The notes under the pieces are model-generated. The model was not told the origin of the DNA and searched no databases. It was given only the letters and a program-made list of their open reading frames with translations. Shown here piece after piece: positions 52,590-59,777 of a stretch of 64,000 nt of DNA; positions within the stretch are counted from its first letter, which is position 1, and each line of letters starts with the position of its first letter. Both the position numbers and the translations under genes were made by a program. Location of the stretch: assembly GCA_016187025.1 (NCBI GenBank), contig JACPKM010000001.1:448072-512071 (forward strand). Direction: 5' to 3'. Origin of the DNA: Candidatus Daviesbacteria bacterium (GTDB lineage Bacteria > Patescibacteria > Microgenomatia > Daviesbacterales > UBA10151).

Positions 52590-55085
52590 GTGTCAATAAT
52601 AAAATATATTTTAGTAACTGGCTCTGGTGGATTGATTGGTTCTGAAGCAGTCAACTTTTTTTGCAAGAATGACTACCAGGTAGTTGGGATCGACAATAAT
52701 ATGCGGGCATATTATTTTGGAAATGAAGGAAGTACGCATGAAAGTATTGAGAAGCATCAGAAAATCTATAAAAATTACAAACATTTTAATATTGATATCC
52801 GAGAGAAAGAAGCGATAGAAGAAATTTTTAGAAAGTATAAATTTGATTTAATCATTCATACTGCCGCTCAACCTTCTCATGATTGGGCTGCTAAAGAACC
52901 GTTAACGGATTTTAGCGTAAATGCCAATGGGACTCTAATATTATTAGAGAATTTTAGAAAATACTCATCAGAAGGAGTGTTTATATTTACCTCTACTAAT
53001 AAGGTTTATGGAGATAATCCTAATTTCTTGCCACTTGTAGAGAACAAAACAAGATTTGAGATAGATTCTAAACATAAGTATAAGAATGGAATAACAGAGG
53101 ATATGCCGTTGGATAATACTACCCATAGCCTTTTTGGGGTTTCTAAAGCAGCAGCCGATTTGATGGTACAAGAGTATGGTAGATATTTTAATTTAAAAAC
53201 AGGTATCTTTAGGGGCGGGTGTTTAACAGGTTCGGGTCACGCGGGAGTACAGCAACATGGATTCTTATCGTACCTGGTTAAATGTATTGTGACCGGCAGG
53301 AAATATACAATTTTTGGATACAAGGGTAAGCAGGTGAGAGATAATATTCACGCGCACGATTTAATTAACGCCTTTTATCACTTTTACCAAAAACCCCATA
53401 TAGGGGAAGTTTACAATATTGGGGGGTCAAGGTTTGCCAATATTTCGATGCTAGAGGCAATAAAAAAAATTGAAGATATTTCAGATAGGAAATCAAATAT
53501 TGAGTACATTGACCAAAATAGAATTGGAGATCACATTTGGTATGTATCTTGTATTGATAAGTTCAAAAACAGTTATCCCGACTGGAAGTATGAGTACGAT
53601 ATTGATGCTACTATAGAAGACATTTGCAGGAATAGTTACTTTGCTAAAAAAGTGTTCTCATTCTCGGTAGCTAAAAATTTAGACTACTGGAGAGAAAAAA
53701 ATTGGTATTACCATAACTTGTTGAGACAAATATTTAAAGAGGCTATCCCTGAGGGTTCAAAGGTATTACAAGTAGGTTACGGATTGGGTGATATATTAGC
53801 ATCGTTATTTCCTAAAAAAGGTGTAAGTATTGATGTTGACGACGATGTAGTTACGGTTTCAAAACGCAGATATCCCTACATCAAGTTTTTAAAAGCAGAT
53901 CCAGAAAAGATTGGCCTAAAGAATAGGTTTGATTATGCGATTTTTCCAAATTCTGTCGATCACTTTACAGATATTCAACTTGTTTTGGAGAGAGTAAGTA
54001 GTGTTCTAAACAATAAGGGAAAAATTGTTATTGCTGGAATTAATCCAAGGTGGGAGCAAATATTTTATATATTAGAAAAACTCAATTTAAAAAGAAATGA
54101 ACCTCCGCGAAATTGGTTGAGAATAGAGAATTTGAAAAACTTAGTAACTGTTTCTGGATATGAAGTAACAGATTATGGTTTCAGGATTTTAGTTCCAATG
54201 CATATCCCTGTTATAAGTAGGGTGATTAACAGGTTGGTAAAAAATGTAAAGTTCTTATCGCGTTTTTGCGTTGAACAATACGTCGTAGGCGAAAAGAAAA
54301 AAATTGTTATAGATAAAAAATTGACAACATCAATTATTATTCCCCATTTCAATCAATACGAAGATTTAAAAAAATGCTTACAAGAGCTTCCCAAAATTGG
54401 GAAAAAAACAGAGGTTGTATTGGTGGATTATGGTTCTGACAGTAACATTGTAGATCTGGTAAAAAGACTTATAAAAGGGTATAAAAACATAGAATTTATT
54501 GCTACTAAATGCGGGCGAAAAGAAGCGATTAAGCTAGGTTTAAACGCAGCTTCGGGAGATATATTCATAATTTATGAAGCAGAGATGGGTGTGCCAGCTA
54601 CAGAACTAGTCAGCCTATACAAGTTATTGGCATCTAAACAAGCAGATTTTGTAAACGGTACTAGGCATATTTACCCCTTGAAGGGGCAACGTCTGCGTCA
54701 ATTAAATATAATTGTTAACCTTCTATTTGGATGGTTTTATACTTGGTTACTAGGGCAGCAAGTAACTGATCTTTTATGTAATGTAAAAGCGTTGTGTAAA
54801 GAAGACTATGCGAAACTCAAAATAAACGGAAAAATAGATAGCAACTTTGATCTTCTTTTTGCTGCTGCAACAAATAATTTAAAAATTGTAGAATTACCAG
54901 TGCACTACCGCAAAAATTTCTCAGCTAAGTCAAATATAGAATTATTCAAACATATAGTTTTACTTGTTCAGATGGGTTTATTTGGTCTTTGGAGTATGAA
55001 GATTAAATCTTTACTTAAGGTGAGAACAAAGAAGATATCTTTACCGCGTGGAAAAAAATTAATCTTAGATCTTGTAGGGAAATAA
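52590..55085 (+). CDS. triple fusion: NDP-sugar epimerase, methyltransferase and degenerate GT2
   Basis: An 831-residue protein in three parts. Residues 1 to about 350 are an extended SDR like CDP-tyvelose (paratose) 2-epimerase, with T-G-S-G-G-L-I-G-S-E, A-A-Q-P-S-H-D-W-A, a T-S-T-N-K-V-Y-G-D segment and R-G-G-C-L-T-G. Residues about 365-555 look like a class I SAM methyltransferase (V-L-Q-V-G-Y-G-L-G-D-I, then S-I-D-V-D). Residues about 575-800 are a GT2 domain related to the 51099 protein, but its D-A-D is replaced by E663-A-E665 and D-D-G-S by D-Y-G-S, so it may not be catalytic. No internal stop or frameshift is seen. The start is GTG, with the first Rossmann strand directly after it. 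Confidence 0.8.
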   Translation: MSIIKYILVTGSGGLIGSEAVNFFCKNDYQVVGIDNNMRAYYFGNEGSTHESIEKHQKIYKNYKHFNIDIREKEAIEEIFRKYKFDLIIHTAAQPSHDWAAKEPLTDFSVNANGTLILLENFRKYSSEGVFIFTSTNKVYGDNPNFLPLVENKTRFEIDSKHKYKNGITEDMPLDNTTHSLFGVSKAAADLMVQEYGRYFNLKTGIFRGGCLTGSGHAGVQQHGFLSYLVKCIVTGRKYTIFGYKGKQVRDNIHAHDLINAFYHFYQKPHIGEVYNIGGSRFANISMLEAIKKIEDISDRKSNIEYIDQNRIGDHIWYVSCIDKFKNSYPDWKYEYDIDATIEDICRNSYFAKKVFSFSVAKNLDYWREKNWYYHNLLRQIFKEAIPEGSKVLQVGYGLGDILASLFPKKGVSIDVDDDVVTVSKRRYPYIKFLKADPEKIGLKNRFDYAIFPNSVDHFTDIQLVLERVSSVLNNKGKIVIAGINPRWEQIFYILEKLNLKRNEPPRNWLRIENLKNLVTVSGYEVTDYGFRILVPMHIPVISRVINRLVKNVKFLSRFCVEQYVVGEKKKIVIDKKLTTSIIIPHFNQYEDLKKCLQELPKIGKKTEVVLVDYGSDSNIVDLVKRLIKGYKNIEFIATKCGRKEAIKLGLNAASGDIFIIYEAEMGVPATELVSLYKLLASKQADFVNGTRHIYPLKGQRLRQLNIIVNLLFGWFYTWLLGQQVTDLLCNVKALCKEDYAKLKINGKIDSNFDLLFAAATNNLKIVELPVHYRKNFSAKSNIELFKHIVLLVQMGLFGLWSMKIKSLLKVRTKKISLPRGKKLILDLVGK

Positions 55086-55093
55086 GTCTTTTT

Positions 55094-56083
55094 ATGATAG
55101 TCATTACTGGAGCGAATGGTTTTGTGGGGCAAAAATTGGCACCCCTAGCTTTAAACTATTTTAAACCATCAGATATTCTATGTTTAATCCATAATGAAAA
55201 TTCCCATTTGGAAAAAAGAGGTATTAAAATTTTAAAAAAGTTTGGATTAAAAACTTTAGAGGTCGATTTAGTTACAGGTAAAAATTTAGATTTTGTTCCT
55301 AAGTCACCCGAATTTGTTATTCATTTGGCTGCGAATACCGACACTTCAAAATCTGATCACAGGGTAAACGATATTGGGACCAAAAATCTATTAGCAGTTT
55401 TATCGGGCATTGGTCCTAAAACGCATTTTATATATACTGGTACAACTGTATTGATGAGTGGAAGGGTTAAATGTCATAAACCCTTTAGTGAAAAGGATAG
55501 AGCAAATCCTACGAATGAGTATGGCAGAACTAAATTACGGGCGGAGAAGATATTACAAGAAGCTTGTCAGGAAAAGAAGTTTAGCTTAACAATAGCCAGG
55601 TTGAATACCGTCTATGGAGGAGACCCCAGAGAGCATAAGATGTTTAAAGTTTTGGAAAAAGATATAAAAAAGAGTAAATTCACAACAAGGCTTAACTGGC
55701 CAGGTAAGACAAGCATAGTGCATGTTGATGACGTGGCAAAAGCCTTGCTTATGCTGTTAAAAAAACCGCCAAAACCAGGTCAATCAGAGCTTGTTTTGCT
55801 ATCTGCAGAATCTCCAACTTTCTCTGAAATCATTAAAGTTATGCATGAGAAGATGGGTTATAGTTATAAACCAATTAATCTCCCCGCTTTTTTTTGGAAA
55901 CTCTTATCTAACAATAGAAAATTTATATTATATTTAGAAAAAATTACCCCTCCCAGCTTGTATAATCTATTTTGGAGATTAGGTTTAATTGTAGATGATG
56001 TTATATGGTGTGAAAGCATTAATGTTCCAAGGAAATTGTCAAATTGGAATCCTAAAAAAATTATAGAGGTTGAGAAATTTTAG
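55094..56083 (+). CDS. NAD-dependent epimerase/dehydratase family protein
   Basis: A 329-residue extended SDR with T-G-A-N-G-F-V-G-Q-K at the N-terminus, H-L-A-A-N-T-D, Y-T-G-T-T-V-L-M as the catalytic Ser/Thr region, and Y-G-R-T-K as Y-x-x-x-K. A D-D-V-A-K-A-L segment (about 210-216) is typical of sugar-nucleotide epimerases. The substrate cannot be named. Lipid or NDP-sugar reductases of this group are common in glycan loci. It begins eight bases after the triple fusion's stop. No clear promoter or Shine-Dalgarno site is seen, so it may be read from upstream. Confidence 0.75.
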   Translation: MIVITGANGFVGQKLAPLALNYFKPSDILCLIHNENSHLEKRGIKILKKFGLKTLEVDLVTGKNLDFVPKSPEFVIHLAANTDTSKSDHRVNDIGTKNLLAVLSGIGPKTHFIYTGTTVLMSGRVKCHKPFSEKDRANPTNEYGRTKLRAEKILQEACQEKKFSLTIARLNTVYGGDPREHKMFKVLEKDIKKSKFTTRLNWPGKTSIVHVDDVAKALLMLLKKPPKPGQSELVLLSAESPTFSEIIKVMHEKMGYSYKPINLPAFFWKLLSNNRKFILYLEKITPPSLYNLFWRLGLIVDDVIWCESINVPRKLSNWNPKKIIEVEKF

Positions 56084-56101
56084 TAGCCTCGTAAAAAGGC
56101 C

Positions 56102-56130
56102 TTGCGAAATAAATAACCATCCTTTATTAT
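56102..56130 (+). promoter_or_regulatory. leaderless-type promoter for the DUF5667-like gene
   Basis: TTGCGA (56102-56107), 17 bases, TATTAT (56125-56130), then 6 bases to the ATG at 56137. Confidence 0.68.
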
Positions 56131-56136
56131 TGACTG

Positions 56137-56643
56137 ATGTTTAAGAAAAATGTACTCATTGCCTTCTTTTTAGCTGTTATATTGATCCTTCCAGCAATAA
56201 AGATAACTTATGCAAATAATACAGCAATAGACCTACCGAAAACGCAAATAAATCCGGGATCTTTTTATTATTCTTTCAAGAGATTATGGGAGAAAGGAAT
56301 GACAATACTTAATTTCTCTGAGGAGTCTAAAATCCCGTATTATGATTCATTAGTTGCAATTCGTTTGGCGGAACTTGACTACGTAGTTAAAAACAAAATA
56401 CTCTCCGAAATCGAAACATCTTCTCAGCGCTTTGCTTATTATGCAGGCACACTAACTGGGGAGTTGACTAAATTAAATAAATCGGATAAAAATAAACAAG
56501 TGATTGGGAAATACATGAAATACAAAGTTTTCTTAGAGCAGTTAAGAGATAACTTTCCCGTAAACTCAAGTTACTGGATGTTGTTGCAACACGACATCAA
56601 TTCTTTAGATAATTATATTGAGAAATTAAATAAAACTACGTAA
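56137..56643 (+). CDS. exported DUF5667-like protein
   Basis: A 168-residue protein with an N-terminal signal peptide or anchor (about 5-26, ending T-Y-A-N-N). The mature part is helical and starts with I-N-P-G-S-F-Y-Y-S-F-K-R-L-W-E-K, which resembles the P-G-x-x-x-Y-x-x-K-R-x-x-E opening of the DUF5667 family. These exported helical proteins are frequent in candidate-phyla genomes and their function is unknown. The family call is from memory of the pattern. It is the only protein in this part of the locus with no obvious link to sugar chemistry. Confidence 0.65.
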   Translation: MFKKNVLIAFFLAVILILPAIKITYANNTAIDLPKTQINPGSFYYSFKRLWEKGMTILNFSEESKIPYYDSLVAIRLAELDYVVKNKILSEIETSSQRFAYYAGTLTGELTKLNKSDKNKQVIGKYMKYKVFLEQLRDNFPVNSSYWMLLQHDINSLDNYIEKLNKTT

Positions 56644-56646
56644 ACT
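56618..56646 (+). promoter_or_regulatory. leaderless-type promoter for the C-methyltransferase gene
   Basis: TTGAGA (56618-56623), 17 bases, TAAACT (56641-56646), then 6 bases to the ATG at 56653. The -10 begins with the stop codon of the preceding gene, so the promoter is packed into its last codons. Confidence 0.72.
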
Positions 56647-56652
56647 TCTAAT

Positions 56653-57921
56653 ATGAAAAATTCATTGTCTAAAAACTCACATAGAATAAAGGAGGTAAAT
56701 AAATTAAAAGACTGTAGAGTTTGTGGTGGAACCTCACTTTTAACTTTTTTACAGCTTGGCCCAACTCCAGCTCCTAATGGATTTTTAGATAAAATGCAAT
56801 TGAATAATTCTGAAAAGTTCTATCCTCTTGATGTATGTTTTTGTGAAAGCTGTGGAATGGTTCAACTGGCTCATGTTGTATCTCCGAAAGTAATGTTTAG
56901 TAACTACGTTTATATACCCTCAACTTCAGTAACAATGCAAGGACATTTTAATAAGTTATCGATAGATGCTATTAAAAGGACAAATGCCGAAAGAGGGAAT
57001 TTAGTCGTAGACATTGGTAGCAACGACGGAACCTTACTTAAGTTTTTTAAGGAATCAGAAATGCAGATCCTAGGAGTTGATCCAGCAGTGAATTTAGCAG
57101 ATAAGGCGAACAAAGAAGAGATTGAAACCATTTGTGACTTATTTACCAGAGATTTAGCAAAAAGAATTAGAAAAGAGAAGGGAGAAGCAAAAATTATTAC
57201 CGCTACTAACGTTTTCGCGCACGCTCCGGATTTACATGATTTTGTGGAAGGGGTGAAGGCTTTATTGTCTGATGATGGATTATTCATAATTGAGTTTCCT
57301 TATTTGATTGATCTTCTTGAAAAGGTAGAGTTCGATACTATTTACCAAGAGCATTTGTCCTATATTGCTTTAACCCCTCTTAATAAACTCTTGGAGAAGC
57401 ATGGTATGTACTTGATAGATGCTAAGAGAATACCTGTACATGGCGGATCGATTAGGGTATACGTTAGTAAAGTTAACAAAGCCTCTTCCCAAAAGTTTAA
57501 ATCATTAATAAAGCTTGAGAAAAAAAAGGGAATCTTAAATAGAGAAACCTATCTTAAATTTAGAAAAAGAGTTGATAATATAAGACATGATCTCGTCCAG
57601 CTTCTCTGGAGTCTAAGGCTTAAAGATAAGAAAATTGTTGGATATGGAGCGTCAGCAAAGGGAAATGTTACTCTTAATTACTGTCGGATTGGACCTGAAA
57701 CACTTGACTACATTGTTGATTCGATCTCTTATAAGCAAGGTAAATTTACTCCAGGGATGCATATTCAAATACATCCTGAGAAAAAATTATTGGAAGACCA
57801 ACCTGATTATACTCTTATACTGGCCTGGAACTTTGCCGACGAGATAATTAACAAACAAGAAGAATATAGGAAAAAGGGTGGAAAATTTATCTTGATGCTC
57901 CCTGAAGTTAGGATAGTCTAA
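56653..57921 (+). CDS. sugar C-methyltransferase (TylCIII/NovU-like)
   Basis: A 422-residue enzyme in three parts: an N-terminal zinc-binding domain (C-R-V-C-G-G and C-F-C-E-S-C-G, about residues 18-75), a SAM-binding domain (V-V-D-I-G-S-N-D-G-T-L-L, about 117-128), and a C-terminal domain with G-Y-G-A-S-A-K-G-N (about 330). This order (Methyltransf_13, _11/12, _14) is that of NDP-sugar C-methyltransferases that make branched sugars such as mycarose or noviose. Y-Q-E-H-L-S-Y and V-H-G-G-S-I-R are conserved catalytic segments. It suggests a branched deoxysugar in the glycan. The target is an NDP-4-ketosugar, which the dehydratases here could supply. Confidence 0.87.
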   Translation: MKNSLSKNSHRIKEVNKLKDCRVCGGTSLLTFLQLGPTPAPNGFLDKMQLNNSEKFYPLDVCFCESCGMVQLAHVVSPKVMFSNYVYIPSTSVTMQGHFNKLSIDAIKRTNAERGNLVVDIGSNDGTLLKFFKESEMQILGVDPAVNLADKANKEEIETICDLFTRDLAKRIRKEKGEAKIITATNVFAHAPDLHDFVEGVKALLSDDGLFIIEFPYLIDLLEKVEFDTIYQEHLSYIALTPLNKLLEKHGMYLIDAKRIPVHGGSIRVYVSKVNKASSQKFKSLIKLEKKKGILNRETYLKFRKRVDNIRHDLVQLLWSLRLKDKKIVGYGASAKGNVTLNYCRIGPETLDYIVDSISYKQGKFTPGMHIQIHPEKKLLEDQPDYTLILAWNFADEIINKQEEYRKKGGKFILMLPEVRIV

Positions 57922-58697
57922 GGATTTACCAGTTTCTCTATTCTCTTTTGAAGATTTTTTTCGGGATCCTTAAAGATATTTACCTGAAATCCAAGGTGCG
58001 ATAAGAAATAAAGCGCTAAAACCTTAAAAGTTCCAATAGAATAAAGTATACTGTTTTTTAAACTTGCTCCCCTCTTTTTTCCCTGGTAGGAAGTTTCAAC
58101 GGGCACCTGAGCTGTTCTTACTTTTTTATATATTGATTGGGCAATTAGTTCAAAACTGAAAAGATAGTCATTTGAGTTTTCTTCAAAATTAACCTTTTTT
58201 AACATATCTTTTGTATATACCCTAAAACCTTGATGAAAATCGTTCAGTCTCACTCCTAATACTAAACTATCAATAGAATTAAGGAGTCTTAAAGGAATTA
58301 ATTTCCAGATAAACATACCATTTTTAATTGGTTGCAAAAGGCTCGTGAAGCGATTACCTAAGATGAGTTGATACCCTTCCTGAACCTTTTTAAGAGCTGC
58401 TGGAATAGCTGAAGGGTTGTATTCCCCATCCGGATGGATATCTATTAAGATTTCCGCTCCTCTTTTTAGTGCGATTGATAGAGCTTTCTTCATATTACCA
58501 CCATATCCTAGATTCACGGGATTTTTGTAGGATATAATACCTAACTTTTTTGCAAGCTCATAAGTATTATCCTTTGAAGCATCATCTACCAAAATAATTT
58601 CATCAGCAAAATTTTTAGGAAAACTTTTGTAAAAATTCTCTAAAGTTTTTTCTGCATTATAGGCCAGAAAAAAAACAATTATTTTTGGCTTGTTCAT
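57918..58697 (-). CDS. GT2 glycosyltransferase, DPM1-like
   Basis: A 259-residue GT2 enzyme on the reverse strand: F-F-L-A-Y-N-A-E-K-T, L-V-D-D-A-S-K-D-N-T, N-L-G-Y-G-G-N-M-K-K-A, then I-D-I-H-P-D-G-E-Y at the metal site (D-x-H-P-D) and L-G-N-R-F. This variant is common among polyprenyl-phosphate glucose or mannose synthases. Its stop overlaps the stop end of the C-methyltransferase by four bases. It diverges from the O-methyltransferase gene across a 51-base gap with promoter-like boxes on both strands. Confidence 0.82.
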   Translation of the reverse strand: MNKPKIIVFFLAYNAEKTLENFYKSFPKNFADEIILVDDASKDNTYELAKKLGIISYKNPVNLGYGGNMKKALSIALKRGAEILIDIHPDGEYNPSAIPAALKKVQEGYQLILGNRFTSLLQPIKNGMFIWKLIPLRLLNSIDSLVLGVRLNDFHQGFRVYTKDMLKKVNFEENSNDYLFSFELIAQSIYKKVRTAQVPVETSYQGKKRGASLKNSILYSIGTFKVLALYFLSHLGFQVNIFKDPEKNLQKRIEKLVNP

Positions 58698-58706
58698 AAC
58701 ATACTA

Positions 58707-58735
58707 TTTTCTTTTTAGTTTACATACATTATACT
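58707..58735 (+). promoter_or_regulatory. possible promoter in the divergent gap
   Basis: TTTTCT (58707-58712), 17 bases, TATACT (58730-58735), 13 bases before the ATG at 58749. On the reverse strand a TATAAT overlaps the same bases (58728-58733), so the gap may hold overlapping promoters for both genes. The -35 is weak. Confidence 0.45.
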
Positions 58736-58748
58736 AATTTTTAGCTCT

Positions 58749-59777
58749 ATGGGAAATGACAAAGTTTTACATGGCCGGAAAAAAGGATTTTTGAAAGATA
58801 GCTCAATTTATCGTCCGTCTGATTTTTGGATTAAATTAAATGACATTCATCAGAAACAGTTAATGTTAGCTGGATTCAAAAATTTTAAACGCTCAATTAA
58901 TATGAAATATTTTAATTGGAGTACTTTGGGAATACTAGCTCACCAAGGACATCTAATTATTAATCAAATTAAAAGGGGTAACTGGCAGCCAATATTCAAA
59001 AGTAATTTTTTTAACTATAAAAGTAAATCTCGTTCAGCAGTATATAGGTTTAATCCTATTTCAGCCTTTATTTATAAAACCTTTGTAGCAGCTTATATGG
59101 ATTATCTGCAGGGAGTGGATAAACAGAATATATTCAAAAAAATTAGTGAACCAAAAATCGGTAATCCATTCCTAATATCTTATAGAGACAAGAAAATCTC
59201 TCAAGATTTATGTAATTCGGTTCATGAGTTTTACAGCATTACTAACCCGCTTGAGAAAACAAAGAAATTGAGAATTCTAGAAATAGGAGCTGGTTATGGA
59301 AGGCTTGGCTATATTTTCCTAAATCAACTACGAGATTGTTCGTATTGTATAATTGATATTCCACCCGCCCTATTTGTTGCTCAAAAATATCTTACCAAAG
59401 TTTTTCCTAGGGAAAAATTTTTTCACTTCCGGTCCTTTAATTCATTTAAAAAAGTAAAAAAAGAGTTTGAGTCAGCGCGAATAAGTTTTCTTAATGCTGA
59501 TCGGATAGAATTATTACCCGATAATTATTTTGATTTGGTGATTAACGTTAGTTCTTTACATGAAATGACTAGAGAGCAAATTAATAATTATTTTAGACAG
59601 ATTAATCGTATTTGTCGTGGATATTTTTACACTAAACAATGGCGAAAATCCAGAACCTCTGATAACAACTATATATCTGAAGGGGATTATCCCCGTCATG
59701 CTCGTTGGAATACAATTTTTCAGCGTCAACACCCAATACAGAAAATGTTCTTCGAAGCATTATACAAAATTCTTTAA
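58749..59777 (+). CDS. putative sugar O-methyltransferase
   Basis: A 342-residue protein whose C-terminal half (about 170-320) is a SAM-dependent methyltransferase: L-E-I-G-A-G-Y-G-R-L-G-Y at motif I, I-I-D-I-P-P-A-L at motif II, and a later F-D-L-V-I-N-V-S-S-L-H-E-M. The N-terminal half is helical and basic. The I-D-I-P-P and S-L-H-E-M strings fit the 'putative sugar O-methyltransferase' group (NanM-like) known from polysaccharide loci. It would cap or decorate a surface glycan. Its stop overlaps the next gene's ATG by one base (TAATG). Confidence 0.77.
   Translation: MGNDKVLHGRKKGFLKDSSIYRPSDFWIKLNDIHQKQLMLAGFKNFKRSINMKYFNWSTLGILAHQGHLIINQIKRGNWQPIFKSNFFNYKSKSRSAVYRFNPISAFIYKTFVAAYMDYLQGVDKQNIFKKISEPKIGNPFLISYRDKKISQDLCNSVHEFYSITNPLEKTKKLRILEIGAGYGRLGYIFLNQLRDCSYCIIDIPPALFVAQKYLTKVFPREKFFHFRSFNSFKKVKKEFESARISFLNADRIELLPDNYFDLVINVSSLHEMTREQINNYFRQINRICRGYFYTKQWRKSRTSDNNYISEGDYPRHARWNTIFQRQHPIQKMFFEALYKIL

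Noticed and set aside
58695..58748. Clean bidirectional promoter between 57918-58697 (minus) and 58749 (plus)
   Set aside because: TATAAT-like boxes exist on both strands, but the -35 boxes are weak and the spacing to the reverse start is long, so only the plus-strand candidate is listed at low confidence.
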